Source: Pisaster brevispinus (taxonomy: Eukaryota > Echinodermata > Asteroidea > Forcipulatida > Asteriidae). Taken from it: DNA of 64,000 nt. Below the pieces are notes generated by a model. That model made no database searches. It saw nothing but the letters and a program-made list of their open reading frames with translations, and was not told where the DNA came from. Each line of letters opens with the position of its first letter. Position 1 is the stretch's first letter. Shown here piece after piece: positions 1-11,972 of this stretch. The stretch is from contig JAMKCF010000008.1 of NCBI GenBank assembly GCA_023634235.1, positions 5,577,676 to 5,641,675 on the forward strand, given 5' to 3'. Made by a program: the position numbers and the translations under genes.

Positions 1-981
1 TCGATTTGCCCGTCACTTCACGGCCTTCGTGTAAAGGAAAGTTGGGTATAACATTCAAAGGGAATACCGCTCTTATACCGCTCTTATGCGAGCGGGAGAC
101 GGCGTGCAGTGTGGGCGGTTCGCCCACCATTCCGACTCTCTTAAACGAAGCATGTGGGAACACGGGTAATCCATTACATCGAAGTTGTAATCAATTAGTT
201 ATCGTTCTGTTAAATATGAGTAGAATAACCATATCATCTGGTTGTTGTTGTTGTTGTTGTTATTTTGGTTTGTTTAATTTTTTTGTAATGGTTTTTCTTG
301 TCATTGGCTAACGTTAACAAGGCTCTCAAGAATTAAAACTCTACACATAGAGTAACATCTAGGTTTAGGTTTGCACTGAGATCCTGGATCTAGCTCTTAT
401 AAGTTGTAGTGGCTCTGTAGCGAGCTTTAGCCCGGGCAGCCCGACGTTTCGATAATGATGTTCTGATTGTCTTGAGGAGGAGATAAATGACTTACTGCTA
501 TGTGAAGATATCGGTTTCGTATATCGTGCACGAGTAAACACAGTTACTTTTAATAGGTTATCTAAAGGGTTCCGGGTAATTAATTGTAGGTGTAGTTTCT
601 GTTTTAGAAACAAACTTGAACAAAGAGGAAAGAAAGAAGAAAGAGGAATATACAAAGTTTTTAAAAACACCACCACATGCAGTAAAACTGCCCTCTGAAG
701 CAATGAGGTCGGCCGACTGAAATTCTGGCGTATATATCGAGACTCGTTCAAAACTAAACATTGACACCTTTGTTATTGTATGTTTTTAAACAATAAGCGT
801 ATCGTGTTTCGACAATTCGGACAACGTAACTTTACACACAGGAAATCGTTCACAATTATTGAATTATGACGACTGCATCGCATTCTCACAATATAAAAAA
901 TAATACTAATCTAAAGTTATAAAGCTTGATTGGCAATGATCGAAAGAAGAAGATTAATAAAACCACTTTTAAAGTGAAACT
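1..981. other. Intergenic DNA, no gene recognised
   Basis: Only short random open frames occur on both strands. A short GTT-type run lies near 240-260. No splice-flanked coding block and no RNA gene were recognised. Confidence 0.6.
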
Positions 982-1116
982 TGGGGCCTTTTCGAAACCA
1001 AGGTATGAGATCCAGCTCCAGCTTGGGCTCGGGTCATCTATTGAGGAGCAGTGAGAATTTTGACAAATGCATTGACGTCAAACTGACCCCAAAGCCAGAG
1101 CCGGAGCCCAAGCCAA
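982..1116 (+). mobile_element. Family C inverted-repeat element, right end lost
   Basis: The left end GGGCCTTTTCGAAACC matches the left end of the complete copy at 57051-57192. It is followed by the same interior of degenerate CCAGCTCCAGCTTGGGCTC-like and GAGCCNGAGCCC-like repeats. The expected right terminal inverted repeat is missing, because a family B element begins at 1117. This looks like a non-autonomous element interrupted by a later insertion. It has no coding capacity. The superfamily is not assigned. Confidence 0.6.
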
Positions 1117-1360
1117 CACTGCAAAAACTGAAGTGTTAAATTAACACCATGGGTGTTGTCACATATACATAAATTTGATTTTTTTAATAATCCAAATTTA
1201 CAACATATGGTGTTAAAACAACACTAATTTATGCAAAAACAATATTACATTTAGTGTTATTTTAACACCCTATGATGTTAATTTAGATTCTCTCTTCAGT
1301 AGCTGTATATGACAGTACCCATGGTGTCAATTTTAACACCACTCGTTTAATTTTACAGTA
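1117..1360. mobile_element. Family B palindromic MITE-like element, copy 1
   Basis: The element begins CACTGCAAAAACTG and ends near TTTTACAGTA, close to an inverted repeat of the start. Arms containing GTGTTAAAATTGACACC-type sequence and its reverse complement face each other around a centre rich in GTGTTA/TAACAC motifs. Similar copies lie at 10783-11019, 47102-47373 and 52306-52516. It has no coding capacity, so it is a miniature inverted-repeat element of unknown superfamily. Confidence 0.7.
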
Positions 1361-2039
1361 AGAGCAAAATTGACTGTAAACAAACAAAAAAGAAAAACAG
1401 ATACATTATATGATTTCAACATGTCGGAAACAAAGGGAAGCGTAGCTTTTGCACCCTTCCCTATAAAACAGAAAAACACTTCAAAACAGCAACAAACGGA
1501 CAAGCGACAGAACAATACAACACAGAGTGAGACTCGGTACAATGTATTGGATGGCTGAAGAAACATTTAAGTAAAACACAAAGGTACATTCTTACACGTA
1601 ACCGCGTAATTCTTACACGTAACACCCGGTATCGATCTTCCAGAAGAAAAACCTCTACATGAAATAATGTCCAAATAGAGCATGCTAATTAAAGACACTT
1701 CACATCTCTGTTGCTTATTCGTTGGGGCAGACAGGGGAAATATTTGGGGGAAATTGTGCCTTTGACGATACAAGAATGGATAATGGCACGCAGTCGAAGT
1801 ATGTCATGAGAACGACATTTGACATCTGATTCGTTGCACACAAGAGAAGAAGAATGAGAAAGATGTTTGGCTCTAGGGCCATCACAAATTTACCCTTAGA
1901 GAAAATTAGGTAGTAAGTATAACATGTTGGCCTAATGTTCAATGTTTTCCAAATAGCTGCAATTGCTTGTCATTGAACCTGTGTTTATTTAGAGGGACAA
2001 ATCTGTAATGGCCCGCTAGTCAATTCTGTATCTCATGGC
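1361..2039. other. Intergenic DNA, no feature seen
   Basis: The overlapping short open frames on opposite strands around 1370-1566 lack family resemblance and splice context, and are treated as chance. Confidence 0.5.
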
Positions 2040-2427
2040 ATACCCTGACCATCTTGATCTATACCCTGACCATCGTGCTCTATACCCTGACCATCTTGCT
2101 CTATACCCTTAACATCTTGCTCTATACCCTGACCATATTGCTCTGTACCCTGACCATCTTGCTCTATACCCTGACCATCTTGATCTATACCCTGACCATC
2201 GTGCTCTATACCCTGACCATCTTGATCTATACCCTGACCATCGTGCTCTGTACCCTGACCATCGTGCTGAATACCCTGACCATCTTGCTCTATACCCTGA
2301 CCATCTTGATTTATACCCTGACCATCGTGCTCTATACCCTGACCATCTTGCTCTATACCCTGGCCATCTTGCTCTATACCCTGACCATCTTGCTCTATAC
2401 CCTGACCATCTTGCTCTATACCCTGAC
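2040..2427. repeat. 21-bp minisatellite, about 18.5 copies
   Basis: The unit is close to TACCCTGACCATCTTGCTCT plus one base. It is repeated head to tail with substitutions such as CTTGAT, CGTGCT and CTGTACC. Because 21 is a multiple of three, both strands stay open across the array and give seven-residue periodic peptides (YTLTILL-like on +, WSGYRAR-like on -). These are artefacts of the period and not evidence of a protein. Confidence 0.95.
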
Positions 2428-3429
2428 TGGGTGCCGAGTTCCATTATTGTATCTCATTACAGACACAATCCCATTACCCACCTGCCGTGCTATTGTGGGC
2501 AGTCCCAAGTTGAAACAATGTAATAGAAAGTACACCGCGCTAAAACTCACTGTGACCATGTGGTCGTTATCTACTGGCTGTTCACATTCCGTGAGGCAAA
2601 AGCCAAACTTTGAAATTGGTTTATTGTAGCATACACGAACTCATTACAAATTGACAATACTATACAACCTTAAAACAGCATCTCGAGTCCACAGACTATA
2701 TATTCAGCTTGTTAAAAGATTATAATTGCATTTTTCAATGTAACGTATTGCGATCAAGACAATGTTCAGTTGAAAAATTAAACGGGAGACAGTTCTTTCC
2801 AGAACTGTAAAGTAGTCTCCCGAAGTAGTCTCCCTAATTCCAAAAATCTACTCCCCAGTAGTAGAATAAAAAGCAAGACCTAGTTCTCTAAGAACAAAAT
2901 CTACATAGCTAGTAGATATACACATGGTGTTACCGCGAACCGAATATACATTGATACCTCACCATGCAAAGCCTCAAAAAGTGTAAACGGAGAGTGATAT
3001 CAACTTTTTCGTCTTCTTTTACGTTTTTGATTTTGCTTTTATATAATGGGGGTTTTACTTTGTTTAATTTATCTTTAACGTGGTTTGAAAGCTGTTCTGG
3101 CATTATTGTTTATTTTATTTCTAATGTATGTTTTATTATTTGATTAACAAGTGAAAGTTGACCCAGCAGCGTTGTTTAAACTTTACGATGTCTCTTCGTC
3201 CTTTAAAGCATTTTACGTTTACGATACCTTTCTGCAAGTTGAGTATCAACAAAGAAAGTGAAGATTTAGAGAAAATATAGAAGTAGTTTCTCAGTTTTTT
3301 TTCCCAGGGGAAAAACCCTATCCCCTTGTTGCACCGAACATGATATTGACTTAATACAACAAGTTAAGTTTCATGTAAATAAAACAAGGTGAATGTTAAA
3401 GAGAAAGTCCATCAAGTGGTTTTGAGGAG
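2428..3429. other. Intergenic DNA, AT-rich, no gene seen
   Basis: No open frame of note. A short near-duplication of GTAGTCTCCC-type sequence occurs around 2810-2835. Confidence 0.5.
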
Positions 3430-3730
3430 GGAATTTCATCCCATCCTCTTATTTTCAATAGTAAAACAATTCGACCAACCTGTGAAAATTTCATCAAACT
3501 CGATGATCACGTTTTAGTGAAAATAATAAAAACAGTCCATTTTATTTTATTTTTTTCATGGAATTTGTACACGTTCATATTAGGCTTATTTGGGTTGCTG
3601 CAATCAAAATAAGCAACTGTAATTTGGGGTTCTTCAAATGTTTTTTTTCTCGAGTTTGAACTATTTCTCGATACTGGTATATAAACTTTCAGTCAGCGAG
3701 CTTTCAAATTGAAACTGAGTTTGTTATGTC
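3430..3730. repeat. Dispersed repeat, also near 51.9 kb
   Basis: The segment containing GATCACGTTTTAGTG, followed by a run ending in a CATGGAATTTGTACAC-like stretch, recurs at about 51950-52025 with the same order of motifs. The right part (GAGCTTTCAAATTGAAA-like, plus a 'CAATCAAAATAAGCA' block) resembles blocks near 29.4, 46.2 and 50.7 kb. It is probably an old retroposed or DNA-transposon repeat. The class is not determined. Confidence 0.45.
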
Positions 3731-4945
3731 TTTTGTGTTTTCCCCTCATTTTTTCCCCCTTACCGGTCATTTATTTTGACTTTAATAAAACACGGTAGGT
3801 TTCGTGAAAATAAACCAGGGGAAATGTTTAAAATTAATTTGTGGGAAAATTTCTATGAGTACAAGTCAACAAAGTTCAGTCGGTCAACGGGTCAATCAAA
3901 CCTCACAGTCACCAGGGTTTGCCTATGCATATAACTTGTTCAGTGACCGGCCAGCAGGACCAGCCAGCTTGTCATTACACTAGTCCGTCGGCTTTTTTCA
4001 CTAGTCTATATTTCCACATTAAATAGGAAAGTCAGCCGGACCACGAGTAAAAAGTCTGACTGGTCCTCGGGTGTTTTGGCATCTGGCCTGCGGGCAACCG
4101 TTAAGTGAGAACGCTGGACTCACGTGTCTTACCCTTCCGTGCGCTCGTTGGGATTAACATAATAATAGTTATGCTTCAACTTTTAGTAAATTTCAAAGGT
4201 ACATCATTATAGGATGGAATTATGTCCCTTCTTTTTTTCAATTTTTCGCTCTATCCATATCAAAATGAAGACACTAGTTAAATGATAGTTATTGAACGTG
4301 TTCACGTCAATGTTCATTTCAAAGATCAGCCGTCTGATGTGAATTTGAAGAGAAAAAAAATCTTTTTCAAAATGTAAGGGATTATTTGTTTGTATTCTTC
4401 GGACTTACTTTTGTATCTGCATCATCAAGAAGCAAGCACCATGTATGTCTGTATTTCTGGATTGGTGGAAAGACATAACAACATAAGCCTTGCCGTGACT
4501 ATAAGGTTCGACCAAACTGGCAAGGGGGAAACGTCTCCAGACCATGATTTCTTTCAAAAAATATCATTTGTCAGGAAGGACAATACCAAGCTCTTATGGT
4601 CGGTGATGTATACAGTGTGGGAGGGTCTAAATAATCTGCTATCGCGCAGCGCGGTTCATTAACACATCCACATTATTCAATCGACATCTAGGGTTCCGGC
4701 ATCGTTCCTTTGTGCGGCAGCAACACTCGCTCTTCGGTCATAGGAGAGATTTAAGTTCTGGTGGTGTTGTTGTTCCTGTGGGGTCAGCTCTGTGTTGCTC
4801 TAATGGTTTCTGTCCATCCAGGCATTCGTGTATAAAATCAGACTGCTGTTTGATTCTGGTTTTATTTAGTCAATTGTGTGTAACTGTAGAATGTTCACTC
4901 TATACATTAAACAATTATTCTTACGATCTAGCCCCACCTTTCCCC
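3731..4945. other. Intergenic DNA, no gene seen
   Basis: A 90-codon open frame from 4390 has no recognisable domain or splice context, so no gene is called. Confidence 0.45.
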
Positions 4946-5545
4946 TTAAATGCAAAGTATACTTTTGGTTTTTGCAACCGTTTTTCTTTTAATCCTATAT
5001 AAATATAAATATATACAATAAAACTAGCCTGTTAAAAAATTAATTTCAAAAGGTGGTCGCGTTTTTGAGGTATCGCCGAAAATCCGGAGCGAATATGTCC
5101 ACGCAGGACTAATAATCCCCGCCTACCAGGAATACACAATCTGAGAAACGTTTCTGACAATAACGTTCCTCAGATTCAAATTGTAGTTGATAAAAAGTGA
5201 TAGCTCTTTCCATAACCGCAGCACTTCGACGTGAAATGTGTCTCAAACTGCATTTTACTGTCCAAAGCTGCTGTACTTCTTATACCAAGTAAGTCGTTAT
5301 TGCCATTCATTTTCAGAGTCTTTACCAAACGTATACAGACCCTTTAAAGGCAAAGTGTAGCTTTGGTTTTTTAAACCATGACATATACAATTGAAACAAA
5401 ACTGTAAACATTTCATTTTAAAGGTGGTAGTGTTTATGAGATATTGCCGAAAATCTGGAGCGGTTATGTCCACGCAGGAAGAATAATTCGTAATCGGAAT
5501 ACACAATCTGAGAAACGTTCTCAGATTGAAATGTTTTGGAATCCT
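4946..5545. repeat. Two direct copies of a dispersed repeat with a hairpin end
   Basis: Copy 1 (about 4946-5180) and copy 2 (about 5340-5535) share, in order, a GCAAAGTATACTTTTGG-like start, the core AAAGGTGGTCGCG/AAAGGTGGTAGTG, then GCCGAAAATC, TATGTCCACGCAGGA and ACACAATCTGAGAAACGT. Copy 1 ends in a hairpin, with arms 5139-5152 and 5163-5176 differing at one base. The arrangement suggests two insertions of one family or a local duplication. No coding capacity was seen. Confidence 0.7.
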
Positions 5546-6869
5546 TCATTCTAAAACCACATTCCTTACAAGGGAATCGTCGCTCAAAATGTTATACATT
5601 ATCAGGCCCCAAAATGGACAACGTGTCTTCATTTTCAGTATGTTTGTAAGATCAGTTGGGTAACAGTCGAACCATAATGTAGAGGCCGTAACAGTTTCTT
5701 GCTTCGTCACACTTTCGAGAGTAAAGGTCGGTGTAAAGATGCACAGGGTTTCTGAAATAGTGTATGATGTGTAAATGGAAGTCGACACTGTTTCGGAAAT
5801 GTGACTAGATTCTCTGTTGTCAACTGTTACTACAACTTTTGAATTTGAGTTGAGTCTCGTTATTTTTGCTCCTGTCATAACGGCCCAGTTCTTGTAATCG
5901 GATACTCCGGCAGGTTTGAGTCAACTCATCCAAGATTGTGTTATGTCGTTCCTGCTCACTGCCCCCCCCCCCCCCAATCGTAAATTAACTCAATGTTCGA
6001 ACGTGACACGTACCGGTGCCGTGTAGGCCGGACATGTTTTCTTTTAATTAATAGTCCCGCGTCAGAAGACACCCTCTCCCCCACCAATCCACGGCAGATA
6101 TGTCTGCAATGGACACCAAATTTGGTAAAATTTCGTTGTTTTTGTAAGAAGAAAGCAATCTCCGTGGAGGCGAAGATGAGCGGCGGCGCATCGATCAGAA
6201 TCTCAGCCGGGCTGGAGTGATCGTGCAACGGGCGAGGGGAGAGGGGTCGGCACCCGCACGCCCGCGCCTAATTCTCGTACTTCGGGGTTCAAACATAGCG
6301 AGGCGTTTCAACATAAATCAAAGTGTGGGTAGCCGCCCCGCGTAGCCAATTAGACGCTGCGAGCAACGGAGCTCAAACTCGGGCCGAAATGTCACTCGTG
6401 AATCATCACCATCGCCAAGAAAAATGGAACTCAGATATTCGAGAAAACAAAAACCATCCAGTTCTAGACGGACTGTCGCTGATGTGGTATCTTTCTGATT
6501 AAGGCAGCATTCAGTAATTAAAGAAACCGCAATGGTGGAGCTCTCGGAGAGAATAAGAATCTTCCTCGCTAATTACAATACAACTTGAATCACAGAAGTT
6601 ACAGTCATTGAGCAAATACACATAGGAAAACGCTATACAAATGTCTCCCATTTGAGTCACTTCGTGCATTTGAGTAATAATATTAGTAATAATACACAAT
6701 TTTTATATGGCGCTGTATCCCACCCAAGGGCGTCTCAAAACACTTTTTTTATATGTTTAAAAACAAATTTAAAACAAGGTTTGCTAAGCTTTATTCGAAT
6801 TATAAGACCCATTTATTTAGCATGTAACGGTTTACAAGGTGCTGTGGCGCTATCTGCAGCCAACCATAC
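5546..6869. other. Intergenic DNA with a poly(C) tract near 5962-5975
   Basis: A minus-strand open frame of 110 codons (5546-5878) is Ser/Thr-rich but has no recognisable domain. A C14-type tract lies just right of it. The open frames on both strands at 5956-6228 overlap each other and are probably chance. No gene is called. Confidence 0.4.
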
Positions 6870-7015
6870 TAGAAAACACAGGGGCTAACCCTGTCTCCTC
6901 ACGACAAGTGTGCTGGGTTCTTTTACGTTCATTACACAGCACTTTCCGCTGATTTGAACCACCAGAGCAGTGAGTCCTGTGTGCTGGACCGTTCGGCCAC
7001 GACACGCCACATAGT
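6870..7015. repeat. Dispersed repeat fragment
   Basis: This block carries GGGCTAACCCTGTCTCCTC, GGGTTCTTTTACGT and TCGGCCACGACACGCC motifs. Related pieces appear near 60995-61060 (TTTTACGTCCCATCC...GGAC) and 61440-61455 (GACACGACACGCC), inside the polycystin gene. This looks like an old interspersed repeat. It is unclassified. Confidence 0.4.
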
Positions 7016-8467
7016 CACACCATTTATTTCAAAATGCCTTTAACCAAACGTACGTTTTTGCAACCCGACAGAAGAATCGTACACAAGTTGAATCAGATAA
7101 TAGTTGCTATAATTAAACAAATAATAATAATACTAATTTCTAGAAAAGACCTAATGTGTCACGATAAAATTAGATACCAAAACATAGAATGCGAACCCGG
7201 TTTCCCCCTTTCAACTGGTGAGTTTTTGAAATCATTCTGAACAATCGCATCAAAAGATTTGCCTCGTTGCAGATGATCAACATGGAGATTGAAGAAAACA
7301 AATCGTTAAATCTAAATTCTCATCATAAAGTTTGAACTGATAACCGAATTGTGTGACAATCAAGTACATCATATTTCTTCCCATATATCTCTGGTCCGAA
7401 CTAAAGTGTCCCATATTCATACACATAAAGTTTAATTTGATGTCAAGCATCTATTAGTGCCCATGGAATTTACACCCCCAACCAACTCTCTCTGTTTTTT
7501 GTTGCGTTTCTCTCAAAACGAACTCATGGGTTATACCCTGATCACCTGAAGGAAAAATAATTGTGTTTGTCAGTAGGACCATCCACCATACACTCATGCT
7601 ATCCTACTTAATTGAATTAAAATGCTTTCTGTCTCTGGGTTGTTGTATAACAAAGATATCCCCTTTCCCGTACGGCCATCGGAGTTGTCAGCGAGTTCCT
7701 CCCACGCCCCCGTAAACATACCGGGAGAAAGGTTATCAGATCGCGGGGGCTGTGGTGGTGGGCGATGCATGCGCTGTGTGCTGCCACACCACGGAGTAAA
7801 AAAATATGGCATGGTCTTGTTTTGTTTCTTCTTGTAAGTTATGATGTATAGCTGCACTGTCACTTACAGCAGCGGATTTTTTCAGATGGGTTTTAGATGT
7901 TGGTATTATGTTGGTACGTAGGCTGATGGTTTCCTTGAGACGTACCATGTATCTCTGTGTTCTCATTCGGGGAAGTCTGTTGCCCAATTTTACTGTGTTG
8001 CTATTTTTATTTCCGAAATGGCGGGCCTGTTTTGAAGCTTGCTTCAGTTGGTGGGGAAAAGTGTCTTGTTGAATAGTCATAAAGCGTCAGCCATGATGTC
8101 ATAATTTAATCAAATTTAATCAAGAATTTAAGAAACAAATGATATGAAATTTGATTGGTGTAAACGGATCAGTTGTTATTTTATACATGATTGTGATTAC
8201 GGCCTATACCCACGTAGCCGTTGTAGATATTTGTTTATTTATTGTAATGAATTATCATCTTAATCTCAAAGTGATCCAACTTTGAATTCATAACTACTAG
8301 TCTACCAGAAAACAAAGATTCCCTAACGCCAACTTATTTGTCCATTGTAGGACTATCATTCTTTCAAAAAGTCGCTACAACCACTCAATCTTCTTCGGTA
8401 TTTGGCATTCGTACCTCGTAAACCTCAACATTCCGACCAAAGGGTGACATTAAGCATCGTACCCCAC
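7016..8467. other. Intergenic DNA, no gene seen
   Basis: The open frames at 7594-8080 on both strands overlap and show no domain. No repeat structure was recognised. Confidence 0.45.
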
Positions 8468-8783
8468 GACTTTAATGATCAATCGCTGCCTTCAAGGAAT
8501 GACATGTGACTTTAAGGACCAATCACTGCCTTCAAGGAATGACATGTGACTTTATGGCCAATCACTGCCTTCAAGGAATGACATGTGACTTTATGGCCAA
8601 TCACTGCCTTCAAGGAATGACATGTGACTTTAAGGACCAATCACTGCCTTCAAGGAATGACATGTGACTTTACGGCCAATCACTGCCTTCAAGGAATGAC
8701 ATGTGACTTTACGGCCAATCACTGCCTTCAAGGAATGACATGCGACTTCATGGAATAATCACTGCCTTTAAGTAATGGCATGT
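8468..8783. repeat. 39-40 bp minisatellite, 8 copies
   Basis: The unit starts GACTTTAAGGACCAATCACT and ends CAAGGAATGACATGT. Eight head-to-tail copies differ by single substitutions and a one-base indel (GGCC versus GGACC). The last copy is the most diverged. Confidence 0.95.
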
Positions 8784-9449
8784 GACTGGGTTTTTTCGGA
8801 AGAGCATTTCTGGCCATGGATGGAGATGCATGATCTGGCCCTTTTCGAAATCACTGGTCTTTGACAATTGTTAAAGTATACCCTGCCTTTACCGAATGCT
8901 TTTGGGGGCAGTTTTTTTGGTCTACAGCAATATTTCAGACCATTTTATTTTCTCTCAAGACTATCGGTTCTACCAAATATATGACAAGCTTTCCGATTCA
9001 AAACCATTCTTTATTAATTTGTGTATTGTGTTCATTTTAATTTAACTACTCCAGGCAAGGCAAGGGGTTGTTTCGACTGGGATTGATCGGGCAACAAGGG
9101 ATGACAAGGGCTGGCATTTTTGGTGGCCATGCTTGACGTATTTCATGACAACTGAGCCCATTCTCGGCACAACGTTTGCATTGTGCACGGGGCATTTGTC
9201 GGCGCCCATCCCCAGCAACAACCCCTGCATTTTGTACCTCGGTATCGATGTCTTAAAAATAAATCATTAAGTGAAAGTTGACAGAGCGCACTTTGACAGT
9301 TACAACATAAATGGCAAGCTGACGACCTCCTCAAAGTTTGTTTTAGAACGGAATCAAAAGAATCGCGAACGCTGTTTTGAAGAAAACAGTGTTTTAACCC
9401 AAATCAGCATTTTTTAGGCTATGATGACTGCACAGTCGAACAAAGCCGT
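8784..9449. other. Intergenic DNA, no feature seen
   Basis: Two overlapping minus-strand frames of just over 60 codons near 9042-9334 are Cys-rich but unrecognised. No gene is called. Confidence 0.4.
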
Positions 9450-9826
9450 TATAGGTATACACAGCGTTGGTAGGCCTGCTAACAAACATAGTAATGTTGC
9501 AGACAGTGTTCATGTTTTGTGTGATCAACCATTCATGAAAACAATAAAATTGTGTTTTAATCCGTTGTGTGAGTCAGGATGAAATGGTGAAAAACAATGC
9601 ACAATTTTCAGCATGTAAACACATTGTCCTGAATTTTAGTTGTACAACCAAAAAACGACTCTTGCCCTTGTAAAGGTTTTCAGATATACATTTATCGAAT
9701 ACGACTTCATTCCAAAGAGAAATATTTTCCAGAAAAAAAAGGTTTTAGTATGAACTTCATAAGATTTTAGACTAAAATTGAACAATGGTGTTTTTGTCCT
9801 TGTCAATCCTGTATAATACCTTTAAC
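9450..9826 (-). mobile_element. Family A DNA-transposon-like element, copy 1 (reverse)
   Basis: In reverse orientation this copy shares the family A landmarks: the terminal motif AATCCTGTATAATACCTTTA, the interior AGTATGAACTTCATA, a GAAATATTTTCC block, and at the other end GCAGACAGTGTTCATG with TGTGATCAACC. Complete or partial relatives lie at 11631, 22084, 27779, 35044 and 39402. It is about 377 bp and has no coding capacity, so it is probably non-autonomous. Confidence 0.7.
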
Positions 9827-10782
9827 GTACACGAACCATTTTCGTTCTTATCTCTTCTTTTCTTTTTTCCCTTTTTTAAATAATACTGCTGCGAAGTAAA
9901 TCGGAATAACATAGTTTGACGATATTTTCGTAGGTCGGTTGTACAGTGCGTTTATTGATAGCAAGAGGGTTGGAATGAATGTACTCTTAAAAAACAAAAA
10001 CAATGACGTCTTAAATCTAGTCGGATTACAATAGCACACCGCGATGGCGGCTTACAAATTGCACCACTAAATTTTATTGAGTTAAAAAAAAAACCATCAG
10101 ACCAAGGGACCGTAAGCCCCCCCCCCCCAGCTTGCTGGTGAAACATGCGAGTGGGACAAACGCCTCAGCATCAAAGACACTTAACCGACTGCTTCAGTCA
10201 TTTATCATCCTCGCTGGGTTTTTTAGAGTGCTCCTGACGGGTGAAAAACACCCCTTTCACCGGTCGGTATTGCGTGCTTGCGTGGCCGGTGGCCAGCTCA
10301 ACCCCCCAGTAAAGGTGTCACGTTAGAAGATCAGGGTTCATTCATTCTGTTGTTCTTGTAATTCTCGAATAAAACATGTTGGTTACTTTTGGACAAAGCA
10401 AAGCAACTCTTTAACGATCTCTGATGTAAAATCTGCAATTCGCATGGGACAATGTGGTTAATTTGTAACAAAGAAGTGGCAATAAAAACAAATAAATATT
10501 TAGATACATAATTACTTTAAAAAAAATTATATATAAAAAATAGCCTAAATAAATAAATAAATCTGTAATATTAATACATTAAAAAGAATAATTGTAATAA
10601 AATAAATAACAAATGGCAGCATTTTTGTCCTGCACGTTATCATCCGTCTGAAACACTGCCTTGGCACTAGCACAGTCCACCAAGACTCTTATTTCGGTGT
10701 CACAAAAGGACATAAATAACGAGTACTGGCAAAACCAAAACTATTGTTTGCTATTTCTCTAACAACAGTGTGACCACCTTAG
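9827..10782. other. Intergenic DNA with poly(C) and AT-rich tracts
   Basis: A poly(C) tract lies near 10118-10128. An AT-rich, AATAAATA-type low-complexity stretch lies at about 10480-10610. No gene was recognised. Confidence 0.5.
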
Positions 10783-11019
10783 CACATTGCAAATCGGTGG
10801 TGTTAAAATTGACACCGTCATGAATGTTTTCACATAAATACCGAAGGGAGAATCAAAATTAACAGCACAGGGTGTTAAAATAACACCAATGTCATTGTGT
10901 TGGCAGAAACAATTGTTGTTTTAGACACCTTCGTTGTAAATTTAGTTTTTTTTTCTCGTTGGTATCTTTATGTGACGACACCCATGGTGTCAATGTGAAC
11001 ACCCCCGTGTTTTGCAGTG
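10783..11019. mobile_element. Family B palindromic MITE-like element, copy 2
   Basis: The left end is CACATTGCAAATCGG and the right end is TTTTGCAGTG, a near inverted repeat. The arms contain GTGTTAAAATTGACACC and its inverted counterpart CATGGTGTCAATGTGAACAC, and the centre carries GGTGTTAAAATAACACC. The architecture and size match the copies at 1117, 47102 and 52306. Confidence 0.75.
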
Positions 11020-11630
11020 TATTACCGCAGCCTACGGTATATGAAGTCACTGTTCACCGCTGGGAGTACAGAAACGGATTTACCCAATCCAAACAGCGCC
11101 TGAACGTGTCCACCATTCATATCCCAAAAGGCAAATGAACGCCCATTATACACACGCCCGACATATTTATCAGATTACGCGCAAGCATCTCCCGCGAGCT
11201 TTTCCATCGGTCGGCGACAACACTTTTAACTTGTAAAATACGACGTCCATGTCGATCATTACCCCCATTTTGGTTATTGTCTGACCATTTGTGTCCGACA
11301 AACCACATTCTGTTCTGCCCGTAATGTCCGACAAATCTTATCTGACGTAATAGTCTGCGTCAGACAAAATGGCGCGCATTACAGACGTCACAGAAACCAG
11401 GAATGCGTCCACGTGTCAATGAAGCACTTATTCCTGGTAGAATTGATTATATAAACGATCCACCAAAACTAATCAAGTTTCGATATTGAGGGTTTGTGAT
11501 CAGAGAAAGACGTACTTATTCTACCTGTAAACTTTAAATGTCCTTGCTTCGACTCGACACAGTCAAAGAACCTGAAACAAACATACGAGAATGTTTAATT
11601 CCAAAGAAAGCTAACTGTCCAAAGAAAGTT
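11020..11630. other. Intergenic DNA, no gene seen
   Basis: The block at 11280-11380 repeats the word GTCCGACAAA/GTCTGACGTAA in diverged form. No coding region was recognised. Confidence 0.4.
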
Positions 11631-11972
11631 AAGGTATTTTACAGGATTTGTAAAGATAACAACATCACTGTTTTTAGTCAGAAAGCTTTAGTGAAGAAAG
11701 CTTTAAGTGATAAAGTCTTATTCGAGAACATTTTTACCTGGAAGCCTAACAGCTGATGTCGGTCATCTACAATTCAGATTAAGGACAATGTGTTTAAAGG
11801 CTATAGTGAAAATTGTGCATGGTTTTTCACTCTTTTTTCCTCCAAACTCACTCAACGGATTAAGCCCAAATATTCACAGGTTTGCTATTTCATGTGCTTG
11901 ATCACACAAAACATGAACACTGTCTGCGACTACTTTGTAACTCTATACCCATCGTGTATAATTATCTTGTAT
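11631..11972 (+). mobile_element. Family A DNA-transposon-like element, copy 2
   Basis: It begins AAGGTATTTTACAGGATTTG and carries the family's AACATCACTGTTTTTAGTC and GAACACTGTCTGCGAC blocks. It ends with a diverged TGTATAATTATCTTT, the inverse of the start. The small open frames inside (from 11538, 11707 and 11790) are overlaps with this element and not genes. Confidence 0.65.

Noticed and set aside
5546..5878. 110-codon Ser/Thr-rich minus-strand frame
   Set aside because: No domain and no supporting splice or promoter context. Its right-hand side adjoins a repeat block, so it is probably chance.
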